The notes beneath the pieces are model-generated. The model did not search any database. It saw only the letters and a program-made list of their open reading frames with translations, and was not told the origin of the DNA. A stretch of DNA of 64,000 nt, taken from NCBI RefSeq assembly GCF_014333585.1, contig NZ_JACSCW010000003.1, forward strand, positions 744,001 through 808,000, in the 5' to 3' direction. This document shows, one piece after another, positions 35,541 through 45,340 of this stretch. Positions within the stretch are counted from its first letter, which is position 1. Each line of letters begins with the position of its first letter. Both the position numbers and the translations under genes were made by a program. Source of the DNA: Hymenobacter sp. BT188. GTDB taxonomy: Bacteria; Bacteroidota; Bacteroidia; Cytophagales; Hymenobacteraceae.

Positions 35541-36743
35541 CTATGCGTTCTGAGATTCCAATACTTCTTTTACTTTTTGAGCAGCATCCTTTAGCAATAC
35601 GGCCGAGAATACCTTCAGGCCCGACTCGTCGATGATGCGGGCACCTTCTTCAGCGTTAGTGCCTTGCAGGCGTACAATGATGGGTACTTTAATATCGCCG
35701 ATATTCTTGTAGGCTTCTACTACGCCATTAGCAACCCGGTCGCAGCGTACGATGCCGCCGAAGATGTTGATGAGAATGGCTTTCACGTTCGGATCCTTCA
35801 GGATGATGCGGAAGCCAGCTTCTACGGTCTGAGCGTTGGCCCCACCCCCTACGTCGAGGAAGTTGGCTGGTTCGCCGCCGCTCAGCTTGATGATGTCCAT
35901 GGTAGCCATGGCCAGGCCGGCACCGTTTACCATGCAGCCTACGTTGCCGTCGAGCTTCACATAGTTTAGGTTCGACTCGGAGGCTTCTACTTCCAGCGGG
36001 TCTTCCTCGTTGGTGTCGCGCAGGGCGGCAAAGTCCTTATGGCGGTAGAGGGCGTTTTCGTCGAGGGTCACTTTGGCGTCAACCGCCAAAATCTTGTTGT
36101 CCGACGTTTTCAACACGGGGTTGATTTCGAACATAGCCGAGTCGGTTTCGTCGTAGGCCTTGTACAGAGCCGTTACAAACTTCACCATCTCCTTCTGCGC
36201 CTCACCGGTAAGGCCTAGGTTGAAAGCGATTTTGCGAGCCTGGAAGCCCTGCAAGCCGACGCGGGGATCAACATGCTCGCGGTGAATCTTCTCGGGGTGC
36301 TGCTCAGCCACCTCCTCGATGTCCATGCCGCCCTCGGTAGTGTAAATGATAACGTTCTGGCCCGTAGAGCGGTCCAGCAATACACTCATATAGTATTCCT
36401 TCGGCTCGGAGTCGCCGGGATAATAGACATCTTGAGCTACAAGCACTTTATGTACTTTGCGGCCTTCGGCACCGGTTTGCTTGGTAACGAGCTGCATGCC
36501 AATAATCTGGCCCGCCACTTCCTTCACTTGGTCAAGGTTTTTGGCCAGCTTTACGCCGCCCCCTTTACCGCGTCCGCCGGCGTGGATCTGCGCTTTGATA
36601 ACGTGCCAGCTAGTGCCGGTTTCTTCAGTCAGGCGCTTGGCGGCAGCTACGGCTTCCTCGGGCGTTTCGGCCACGATTCCTTCCTGAATGCGTACGCCGT
36701 AGCTTTTGAGAATTTCTTTACCCTGATACTCGTGAATGTTCAT
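35541..36743 (-). CDS. sucC: Succinyl-CoA ligase [ADP-forming] subunit beta
   Basis: A 400-residue ATP-grasp subunit that, with SucD, converts succinyl-CoA, ADP and phosphate to succinate and ATP in the TCA cycle. It shows [17 protein letters not shown], the nucleotide region [49 protein letters not shown] and [10 protein letters not shown]. No sucD lies in this window. A 7/8 match to the -7 element (TACTTTCG, 36785-36792) lies about 40 bases upstream. Confidence 0.97.
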   Translation of the reverse strand: MNIHEYQGKEILKSYGVRIQEGIVAETPEEAVAAAKRLTEETGTSWHVIKAQIHAGGRGKGGGVKLAKNLDQVKEVAGQIIGMQLVTKQTGAEGRKVHKVLVAQDVYYPGDSEPKEYYMSVLLDRSTGQNVIIYTTEGGMDIEEVAEQHPEKIHREHVDPRVGLQGFQARKIAFNLGLTGEAQKEMVKFVTALYKAYDETDSAMFEINPVLKTSDNKILAVDAKVTLDENALYRHKDFAALRDTNEEDPLEVEASESNLNYVKLDGNVGCMVNGAGLAMATMDIIKLSGGEPANFLDVGGGANAQTVEAGFRIILKDPNVKAILINIFGGIVRCDRVANGVVEAYKNIGDIKVPIIVRLQGTNAEEGARIIDESGLKVFSAVLLKDAAQKVKEVLESQNA

Positions 36744-36829
36744 AGAGGTCAGTTCAATGGGATGATGGGGTGGTGTTCAGTGCACGAAAGTAGGCAAAAA
36801 TGCGACGCGGGTTGCTACTTATCCCCAAG

Positions 36830-37954
36830 CTACTTGCCAAACCACTGGGCCATTACCTGCGCAGCTTCCTTGTGCTGGGGCGTAAAATCGGCGTGGCGCC
36901 GGGCGGGGCCGTCAGCAGCTAGCTTCGGATACCATTTCCAAACAAAAAGCCCCCCAAACCACCTTTTGGACCAAAATGTCTCGAACATAGCGGCGTAGCA
37001 GGCGGCTTGCGTGCCTTCATCGAGTTGCAGGAAAGCCGTGGTTCGATCAGGCCACACCCAAGGCTCTACGGCTGCATCCGGGGTGCATTTGTAGCCCATT
37101 TCGGTGAAAACTACGGGCTTGTTGAATCGTTTCTGCACCCGCTCAATAGCTTTCAGATGCGGCTGCCAGCCGGCAAGGAGCTCCGCTTTAGTGGGCTTGC
37201 TGTTTTTGGTGAGCGGAAAATAAGCCTGAATACCAATGTAATCCAGCGCGTCCCAGAAGCGGATATGCTCATACTCCCCGCTCCAGTTGGCGGCGTAGGT
37301 AAGCGGACCGTGGTACACCTGGCGTATCTGCTGAATCAGGGCACGCCACTCAGTTTCGTGAGCGGCAGTAGTGGTTTGCTCCAACTCGGTGCCAATACAT
37401 AAACCATCGAGCTTTTGCTGCTCGGCCAGCTCTGCGTAGTGCAGTATAAAGGTCGTGTAGCTTTGAAACCAAGCTTTCCAGTCGGCATCGGAAGTCATGC
37501 GGATGTCGCCGGGCCAAGTACCGTCGCCGCGCACCCAAAGGTGGGGTTTGAGCAGAATATGCTGCCCGCGCTTACGAGCTAGTTGGGCTGTTTGGATCAG
37601 ACCCGCGTCGCTTTCTCCCCAGTACACGCGGCCGCGGCCCGTATTCATGCCGATGGTGGGGGAGGTGGCGCCGCGCTGCCAGCCAAAGGGCGTTTGTGCT
37701 ATCCAAGTCACGTTATGCTGCTGCAACGGGGCCAACTCTACATCAGTAATGGAGTCGCTGCCCACCCAACTTACACCGCGCATCCGGTTAGCTAGGTTGG
37801 CCGGGATGCTAAACCGCGCCGTAGCAGCCCTTATTGGATACGAGGGGGCCGTGCGTGGCCACCACCAGCCGGCCGCCAGCACAGTCACCAGACCCAGAAT
37901 GGTTAACAAGGGAACAAGAGCCCACCAGCGGCGGAACAGCAGAGAATTTGGCAT
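36830..37954 (-). CDS. Membrane-anchored GH113-like glycoside hydrolase
   Basis: 374 residues from the ATG at 37954 (a Met at 37972 is also possible). An N-terminal transmembrane or signal anchor (WWALVPLLTILGLVTVLAAGWWW) is followed by a TIM-barrel: GVSWVGSD, LLKPHLWVRGDGTWPG, the likely acid-base Glu in CIGTELEQT and the nucleophile Glu in PVVFTEMGYK. This matches the GH113 (beta-mannanase-like) pattern. The substrate is unknown and no polysaccharide utilisation locus surrounds it. Confidence 0.82.
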   Translation of the reverse strand: MPNSLLFRRWWALVPLLTILGLVTVLAAGWWWPRTAPSYPIRAATARFSIPANLANRMRGVSWVGSDSITDVELAPLQQHNVTWIAQTPFGWQRGATSPTIGMNTGRGRVYWGESDAGLIQTAQLARKRGQHILLKPHLWVRGDGTWPGDIRMTSDADWKAWFQSYTTFILHYAELAEQQKLDGLCIGTELEQTTTAAHETEWRALIQQIRQVYHGPLTYAANWSGEYEHIRFWDALDYIGIQAYFPLTKNSKPTKAELLAGWQPHLKAIERVQKRFNKPVVFTEMGYKCTPDAAVEPWVWPDRTTAFLQLDEGTQAACYAAMFETFWSKRWFGGLFVWKWYPKLAADGPARRHADFTPQHKEAAQVMAQWFGK

Positions 37955-38081
37955 AAACAGATTATCAATCAATTATAAGCCGCTTGAAGCTAAAACGAAA
38001 GCAGCAGAATTGAAATTCGCCCCTAGCGCTGCCTCGCAAGCTAAGGAATTGAATCCGACGCCATAATCTGCGATTGATCCG

Positions 38082-38089
38082 TAGCTTTG
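38082..38089 (+). promoter_or_regulatory. -7 promoter element (TAGCTTTG)
   Basis: An exact TAnnTTTG match 37 bases before the TTG start of the ABC ATPase gene. Confidence 0.55.
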
Positions 38090-38126
38090 TTCGTTCCCAA
38101 CTGCTCACCCCCAATTCGCTGATCGT

Positions 38127-38780
38127 TTGCTGCAGGCCATCAATATTCGCAAAAGCTACAACACGCTGGAAGTGCTCAAAGGCATCGACCTGACGATTGA
38201 GAAGTCGGAAATCGTGTCCATCGTTGGTTCGTCGGGGGCGGGCAAAAGTACCTTGCTGCACATTCTGGGCACATTGGACAACCCGGATACGGGCGAAGTG
38301 CTGTTTGATGGTCAGTCGGTTAGCTCCCTGGGGCGCTCCGATCTGGCGCGGTTTCGCAACCGGCATATCGGCTTCATCTTTCAATTTCATAATCTGCTGC
38401 CCGAGTTCACGGCCCTGGAAAATGTGTGTCTGCCGGCGTATTTGGCGGGCCGCTCGGAGAAGGAAGTGCGGGTGCGCGCCCGCGAATTGCTGGGTATGCT
38501 GAACCTGGAGCGCCGCGCCGACCACAAACCCTCGGAAATGTCGGGCGGGGAGCAGCAGCGCACGGCCGTAGCGCGGGCGCTTATCAACTCACCCGAAATC
38601 ATCTTTGCCGACGAGCCCAGCGGCAACCTCGATTCGCAGAATGCGCAGGAACTGCACCAGATTTTCTTTCTGCTGCGCAAAGAGCTGGGGCAAACCTTTG
38701 TTATCGTTACGCACAACGACCAGCTTGCCGAAATGGCCGACCGGACCATCACCATGAAAGACGGCTATATTACGGAGTAG
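38127..38780 (+). CDS. LolD-like ABC transporter ATPase
   Basis: A 217-residue protein starting at TTG (38127), where the first residues [20 protein letters not shown] align with the family; no ATG is available. It has Walker [12 protein letters not shown] (about residues 34-44), Q-loop [16 protein letters not shown], signature [15 protein letters not shown], Walker [14 protein letters not shown] and the switch His in VTHND. LolD energises lipoprotein release from the inner membrane, with LolC/E as permeases. No permease gene is adjacent. Confidence 0.9.
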   Translation: MLQAINIRKSYNTLEVLKGIDLTIEKSEIVSIVGSSGAGKSTLLHILGTLDNPDTGEVLFDGQSVSSLGRSDLARFRNRHIGFIFQFHNLLPEFTALENVCLPAYLAGRSEKEVRVRARELLGMLNLERRADHKPSEMSGGEQQRTAVARALINSPEIIFADEPSGNLDSQNAQELHQIFFLLRKELGQTFVIVTHNDQLAEMADRTITMKDGYITE

Positions 38781-38814
38781 GGTTTCATTTGTAAGTTGTT
38801 TTCTCTAGACTGTA

Positions 38815-38899
38815 ATGCAGAGCGCAGCGAAGCATCTCGCGTGCTGATGTTGCCAAGCTAAACAACTAAACACGCGAGATGCTTCGCTGCGCTCTGCAT
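38815..38899. repeat. Long palindromic repeat, copy 4
   Basis: Perfect 29-bp arms (38815-38843 and 38871-38899) carry the same arm core (GCGAAGCATCTCGCGTG) as copy 1. The loop sequence is unrelated to that of copy 1. Confidence 0.9.
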
Positions 38900-38917
38900 G
38901 ACCGCCTTTTGATTATT

Positions 38918-38960
38918 ATAAAAAAGCCCCTCAGAAAGCGTTTCTGGGGGGCTTTTTTAT
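38918..38960 (+). terminator. Terminator with GGGGGGC motif
   Basis: An A-run and stem (GCCCC, then CAGAAA) pair with TTTCTG, GGGGGC and TTTTTT. It may end the LolD-like transcript after the palindrome. Confidence 0.8.
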
Positions 38961-39170
38961 AGCTCGAAACTTTGCCTGATCCTCTTCAGAAATGAGTGAT
39001 GAGAAGGCTACGAAAGATCATTTTTTTAGTTTTCTAAAAATTTTAGGAATTTTATTTATAACTTGCTGATAGTCAGCGGGAAAAATTACATAGAAATACT
39101 GCGCTTTTTGCACCTTTCGGGCGCCTATGTAGTTATATACCCAAATAACAAAACGTACTACAGGACACTT

Positions 39171-39980
39171 ATGGAAACCGCCATGAACGAAGTAACCAAA
39201 CCCGTTAAAGACCAGGCTCGCAAGAGCAAGATTGAGAGCTACGATATTTCGCGCTCCGATGAGACGTTGCACTTGGCTACTGATCTGGCGAAGTTCATTA
39301 AAGACAACAAGCTCACGACGACAGTGCAGGGCAAAGAGTTTGTGAACGTGGAAGGCTGGCAGTATGCTGGCTCGCGCTTAGGCATCGTGCCTATCGTTGA
39401 CCACGTCATCAACGTCAGCACTGAGACGGAGTTGAAATATCAAGCAAAAGTAACCTTGTTCGACTTGCGTTCGGGTCATACGGTAGGCGCTGGCTTTGCT
39501 GTATGCTCGAATAAAGAGTCGGGTAAGAAGTTCTACCAGGAGTTTGCCATCATGAGCATGGCGCAGACGCGTGCTATTGGCAAGGCCTACCGTAATATCC
39601 TCGCATGGATTATTCGCGCTGCCGGCTACGAGCCTACGCCTGCTGAGGAAATGGAGTATGGTGGCAACCAGCCTGAGGCTAAGCCCGCGCTGACTGTAGC
39701 CCCAACTGCTGCTCCCGCCGCTGTAGCTGCTGAGGCTACGCCTATGAAGGCCGTTCCCGCTGAGCCTGCCGAGGCTCCGGCACCAGCCATTGCATATGCT
39801 ACGGCTGCGCAGAAGGAGGAAATCATCCGTCTGCTCAACCACCCGGTGATTACTCGCCAGGAGAAGACCAAGATGTTACTCAACATCAACCGTCTGGACG
39901 AAGAACGTGCTAATCAGGCCGTGGCTAAGCTTCGCAAGGCTATCGAAGATCGTGAGAACGGTGAGTCGGCTGCCGCTTAA
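39171..39980 (+). CDS. Phage-type DNA-metabolism family protein, abundant-gene codon use
   Basis: 269 residues from the ATG at 39171 (or 39183); the longer reading from 39063 is AT-rich and unlikely. The core shows VNVEGWQYAGSRLGIVPIVD, KYQAKVTLFDLRSGHTVGAG, FAIMSMAQTRAIGKAYRNIL and AAGYEPTPAEEMEY, a pattern I recall from phage and actinobacterial proteins of unclear function. An Ala/Pro-rich linker (about residues 165-210) leads to a C-terminal helical domain. The pattern AQTRAIGKAYR recalls single-strand annealing proteins, but this is not established. Codons are strongly biased, suggesting high expression. Confidence 0.75.
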   Translation: METAMNEVTKPVKDQARKSKIESYDISRSDETLHLATDLAKFIKDNKLTTTVQGKEFVNVEGWQYAGSRLGIVPIVDHVINVSTETELKYQAKVTLFDLRSGHTVGAGFAVCSNKESGKKFYQEFAIMSMAQTRAIGKAYRNILAWIIRAAGYEPTPAEEMEYGGNQPEAKPALTVAPTAAPAAVAAEATPMKAVPAEPAEAPAPAIAYATAAQKEEIIRLLNHPVITRQEKTKMLLNINRLDEERANQAVAKLRKAIEDRENGESAAA

Positions 39981-40001
39981 GGCTTAACTTACTTTATATA
40001 C

Positions 40002-40036
40002 AAAAAGCCCGGTTCCATTTGGAGCCGGGCTTTTTT
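40002..40036 (+). terminator. Intrinsic terminator
   Basis: Perfect 11-bp arms (AAAAAGCCCGG and CCGGGCTTTTT) lie 21 bases after the stop codon. Confidence 0.88.
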
Positions 40037-40083
40037 GTTGATTGGTCTAAGAATGAGATAAACTGTTTAGCTTGCTTTAGAGA

Positions 40084-41241
40084 TTAAAGCGTTCTGCCAA
40101 ACAAGCTATTGCAGGTAGTAATATCAATTTGAAGCACTTGGCCGCCGCCCGCTGCTGCTGGGCTAAAGCCGACATTGGAAACGTAAAGCTTATTATCTGG
40201 TCCTATCGTTAGGCCGGTAGGCAAAGTAAGCCCCGATGTGATAGTTTCCCTGCTTCCTGATGGGTTGATGCGTACAACTCTACCAGTGCCAGGCGTTGGA
40301 AAGGGATTGCCTATGGTATTCTCCAGCACATACAGCCGGCCCTGTTTATCGAAAACAATACCCAGAACTGTTGTAAACCCAGTTGCATAAACATTTATTT
40401 CGCCACTTGGGGTAACCTGATAAATACTAGAGCTACCTTGAACAATTGGGAATAGCCCCAAATTGCTGACATAAAAATTGCCTCCCCGTGATGCTACTAC
40501 TGTTGGGGTAATGTGCTTATTTAACTTGGCTGAGATGTCAATGACACGACTGACGGTGCCACTGGTGGTCACCTTGAGCATCTGATCCTGGTTGGGCTCT
40601 ATGACATAAAGATCACCACCGACACTGATCATACTATACGGCACTCCATCAGGTTCAAATCCACCACCCTCATGTGGAATTTGAACAGGATTGGCCATTA
40701 GAAACGCACTTATGTCGGCAATCTGTGTAAATGATCCATCGGTATTTATTCTAACAACTCCGTTCGGCATGGATGTAACGCCATGCGAACAGCCGGCTCC
40801 GGAAATGAGGGCATACATTGTATTACCAATGAAGGCCACATCCGCGACACCTTGAACGTCTCCCCCAATTTCTGCCTGGGCATTACTGGATGGGAACCTA
40901 TCGGTAAGAGTTGTACGGATGCCAGCAGAGCTGATTTTAGAAACGCGCCCTCCAGTCGGGCTGCCTGTGTAAGGTCCCACTGGGCCAGTTACTTGTACAC
41001 ATTGACCTATCGTGGAATTGGTTCCCCCTGTACCTCCCTCAGCTACGTAAAGATTGCCATCGGGGCCAAATTTTAAACCGCGGGGATTATTCAGGCCGGT
41101 GGCGAAAGTGGTGACAGGTGCAACCGCGTGGTTTACGCACTTAGGCGTGTCCTCTAATAAATCACAGCCTGCGAAAAGTAGCGCAATGGGTACTAGAATG
41201 GGTACTAGTAGGCCCATCCGCCATGTGACAGTCTTTTTCAT
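40084..41241 (-). CDS. ScyD/ScyE-like NHL-repeat lipoprotein
   Basis: 385 residues from the ATG at 41241, which starts a lipoprotein signal (LLVPILVPIALLFAGC). The rest is a six-bladed beta-propeller of NHL type: NNPRGLKFGPDGNLYVAEGG, GVADVAFIGNTMYALI, GGDLYVIEPNQDQMLKV, LGIVFDKQGRLYVLEN and PTGLTIGPDNKLYVSNVG. This matches the ScyD/ScyE family, named for scytonemin gene clusters but widespread in other bacteria. Its role here is unknown; no pigment gene is nearby. Confidence 0.88.
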   Translation of the reverse strand: MKKTVTWRMGLLVPILVPIALLFAGCDLLEDTPKCVNHAVAPVTTFATGLNNPRGLKFGPDGNLYVAEGGTGGTNSTIGQCVQVTGPVGPYTGSPTGGRVSKISSAGIRTTLTDRFPSSNAQAEIGGDVQGVADVAFIGNTMYALISGAGCSHGVTSMPNGVVRINTDGSFTQIADISAFLMANPVQIPHEGGGFEPDGVPYSMISVGGDLYVIEPNQDQMLKVTTSGTVSRVIDISAKLNKHITPTVVASRGGNFYVSNLGLFPIVQGSSSIYQVTPSGEINVYATGFTTVLGIVFDKQGRLYVLENTIGNPFPTPGTGRVVRINPSGSRETITSGLTLPTGLTIGPDNKLYVSNVGFSPAAAGGGQVLQIDITTCNSLFGRTL

Positions 41242-41762
41242 AAAACCTGCTTTAAATATCTGGATAACCAAAGGGCATAGATTTTCCTGCTCGCTATAAA
41301 GCAGCTCTAAATTGATTATTGAATGCAGGAAACTTCAGGGTCTTTAAGGGGGATGACTTTATCCCTCTTGCCAGCGTTGGCATTGCAGCCAAGGGTCTCT
41401 TTTAATCAGTAGAACAGGGCATTGTTGCTCTGTGATATCTGCTTACTGCCAGTGTGGAGGCAAGTTGGTATCATCTCTATATAGCGATGTGGGATGGTCA
41501 ATCGACTGCTGAATATACAGAGTTATCTTTTCGATTTCAATAATATTATATTATTTATTAGAATTATATAATACCTGTTCAGATTAAAGATGATTTGTTT
41601 GTAGGCTTCGCCGTGGAGGTTTTATAGTTAATATGCTCAGCATTAAATGTGAAAATAAGAAGCTTCTTTAGCTGTTCACCAGTTCAATATAACAAGTCAA
41701 CTGAGAGCAAAAGAACGATTGAATAGAAGTAAGCTCACAACTGATTTGACTCAATTTCCCAC
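41242..41762. other. Intergenic region, AT-rich
   Basis: About 520 bases without a convincing gene. The stretch 41530-41580 is almost all A and T. It presumably holds the divergent promoters for the ScyD-like gene and recQ, but no clean -33/-7 pair was found. Confidence 0.5.
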
Positions 41763-43727
<1,965 letters not shown>

Positions 43728-43734
43728 CATCAGC

Positions 43735-43780
43735 ACATGAAAAGAGGGCGCAGCCAATTGGCTGCGCCCTCTTTTCATGT
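43735..43780. terminator. Perfect 23-bp palindromic bidirectional terminator
   Basis: Arms 43735-43757 and 43758-43780 are exact reverse complements with no spacer. They lie between the convergent recQ and ohr genes. Confidence 0.9.
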
Positions 43781-43789
43781 AACAAGCAC

Positions 43790-44221
43790 TTAAGCGTGCG
43801 TAGTCGTCGTCAGGTTTACTTCAATATTGCCGCGAGTAGCACGCGAGTAAGGGCAGATCTGGTGCGCTTTGGCTACCAGGTCTTCGGCGTGTGCTTGCTC
43901 TAAGCCAGGAATATTCACGTGCAGATCTACGGCAATGTCGTATTTGTCGCCTACGTGGCCGAGGCTGACATCGGCGGCTACGGAGCTGCCCGCAATAGCC
44001 TGCTTTTCGAAACGAGCCACAAGGTTGAGGGCGCTATCGAAGCAGGCTGCGTAACCGGCGGCAAATAGCTGCTCAGGGTTGGTGGCACCTTCCTTACCTG
44101 GGCCGCCCATTTCCTTGGGCGTCGTCAGGGCTAAGTCAATTACATTATCGGAGGAAATTGCGCGGCCATCGCGACCACCGGTTGCTCTCGCTTTGGCGGT
44201 GTACAGTTTTTGGTAACTCAT
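43790..44221 (-). CDS. ohr: Organic hydroperoxide resistance protein Ohr
   Basis: A 143-residue Ohr with the two catalytic cysteines in AAGYAACFDSAL (about residue 61) and HQICPYSRATRGN (about 124). It reduces organic peroxides. It is the second gene of an ohrR-ohr operon (34-base gap) and should be induced when OhrR is oxidised. It is distinct from the stand-alone paralogue at 34918. Confidence 0.96.
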   Translation of the reverse strand: MSYQKLYTAKARATGGRDGRAISSDNVIDLALTTPKEMGGPGKEGATNPEQLFAAGYAACFDSALNLVARFEKQAIAGSSVAADVSLGHVGDKYDIAVDLHVNIPGLEQAHAEDLVAKAHQICPYSRATRGNIEVNLTTTTHA

Positions 44222-44255
44222 GAGTGTATTAGAAATGGAAAATACTCACTTGCCA

Positions 44256-44705
44256 TTAAGTGAGATCAGAAATAAGTTGTTGAAGCTGAGTGCGTAATGA
44301 CTCTGCCGCACTTGGCGAAAGTTGGAGTTTGCGCAACATATGCAGCGGAACGTCACAGGATTTAGCGCGCAGATCCTGACCGGCGGGCAACAGCGCTACG
44401 CGCACCGACCGCTCATCGTGCGGGTCACGGGTACGACTGAGCAGATGGCGTTGTTCCATGCGCTTGAGTAAGGGAGTAAGAGTGCCGGAGTCAAGCAAGA
44501 GTTTATCTCCCAATGACTTAACAGTAAGCTCCTGGTGCTCCCACAGCGCGAGCAGCACAAGGTATTGCGGGTACGTGAGATCCAGAGCTTGGAGGTAAGG
44601 CTGGTAGGCCTTCGTTACCAAACGGGAAAGCGCATACAGCGGAAAGCACAACTGGTTCTCCAGCTTTAGCAAAGACTCGGGTGATACGCTTGCCTCCTTA
44701 GTCAT
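44256..44705 (-). CDS. ohrR: OhrR-type MarR regulator
   Basis: A 149-residue MarR-family winged-helix repressor. The peroxide-sensing cysteine lies in LENQLCFPLYALSRLV (Cys20), in the place of OhrR Cys15, and the wing region has LLDSGTLTPLLKRMEQRHLL and RDPHDERSVRVALL. In this family oxidation of the Cys releases the repressor and induces ohr. A second Cys (SCDVPLHM) could form a disulfide as in two-Cys OhrR. It sits directly behind its likely operator. Confidence 0.95.
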   Translation of the reverse strand: MTKEASVSPESLLKLENQLCFPLYALSRLVTKAYQPYLQALDLTYPQYLVLLALWEHQELTVKSLGDKLLLDSGTLTPLLKRMEQRHLLSRTRDPHDERSVRVALLPAGQDLRAKSCDVPLHMLRKLQLSPSAAESLRTQLQQLISDLT

Positions 44706-44734
44706 TGATTAAGAATGATTTTGCAACTTATACG

Positions 44735-44754
44735 TGTACAATTAAATTGTGTAC
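44735..44754. promoter_or_regulatory. OhrR operator
   Basis: It contains the perfect palindrome ACAATTAAATTGT (44738-44750), the core of the known OhrR site TACAATT-N-AATTGTA. It lies about 30 bases before the ohrR ATG. A 7/8 -7 element (GATATTTG on the minus strand) is just upstream, near 44757. Confidence 0.85.
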
Positions 44755-44840
44755 AACCAAATATCTCAAATTGTTTTTAACTATTTGATAATGAGAAATA
44801 AATATTTTAAAGTCACCTAAAATTGAAGAGCATTAGCTTC

Positions 44841-44882
44841 AAAAAGCCCCCCAATCGCTCATTGTCGGCTGGGGGGCTTTTT
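44841..44882 (-). terminator. Terminator with two GGGGGGC arms
   Basis: Perfect 13-bp arms AAAAAGCCCCCCA and TGGGGGGCTTTTT, 55 bases past the rhodanese stop codon. Both arms are copies of the dispersed motif. Confidence 0.85.
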
Positions 44883-44936
44883 GGTACTGATGCGTATGAC
44901 TAAATACAAACTCAGCCGAGATTATTCGGATTCTTG

Positions 44937-45233
44937 TTATTGCTGATAAGCTGTGATGCCCCCAATCAGGTTGCGCACATTGCGAAAGCCATTTTGGGCT
45001 AAGAAAGCTTTGGCTGAGTTGGCTCGGCTGCCACCCTTACAGTGTACAATGACTTCACCTTCTTTAAAGTCTTCCAACTCATCCACGCGCTGGGGTAAAG
45101 AACCCAGTGGGATGTGCTGGCTGCCTTCAATACGCGATTCTTCGTATTCCCAGCCTTCGCGTACATCCAGAATGACCAGATTTTCACCAGCGGCCTGCCG
45201 CTTCTTCAACTCTTCGGAAGTAATATCGCTCAT
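44937..45233 (-). CDS. Single-domain rhodanese
   Basis: 98 residues from the ATG at 45233; an upstream Met at 45308 adds 25 residues not seen in the family. Landmarks are VILDVREGWEYEESRIEGSQ, HIPLGSLPQR and the catalytic Cys loop VIVHCKGGSRAN. Such GlpE-like rhodaneses transfer sulfane sulfur or serve as thiol carriers in the cytoplasm. Confidence 0.93.
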   Translation of the reverse strand: MSDITSEELKKRQAAGENLVILDVREGWEYEESRIEGSQHIPLGSLPQRVDELEDFKEGEVIVHCKGGSRANSAKAFLAQNGFRNVRNLIGGITAYQQ

Positions 45234-45340
45234 AGTATTGGGGACTGTTTGTGGGAAAGTGGCGTGGGTTTCGGAGCGTAGTTTAGGAAGAAAATTTAAC
45301 TCATCCATCGCGCAACCTTTCTTTGTAGTGTCCTAGCGTA

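Larger units (their letters stand above)
38781..39170. other. Intergenic region with palindrome, terminator and AT-rich leader
   Basis: No gene. It holds palindromic repeat copy 4 (38815-38899), a GGGGGGC terminator (38918-38960) and an AT-rich run (39018-39062) before the next gene. Confidence 0.6.
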
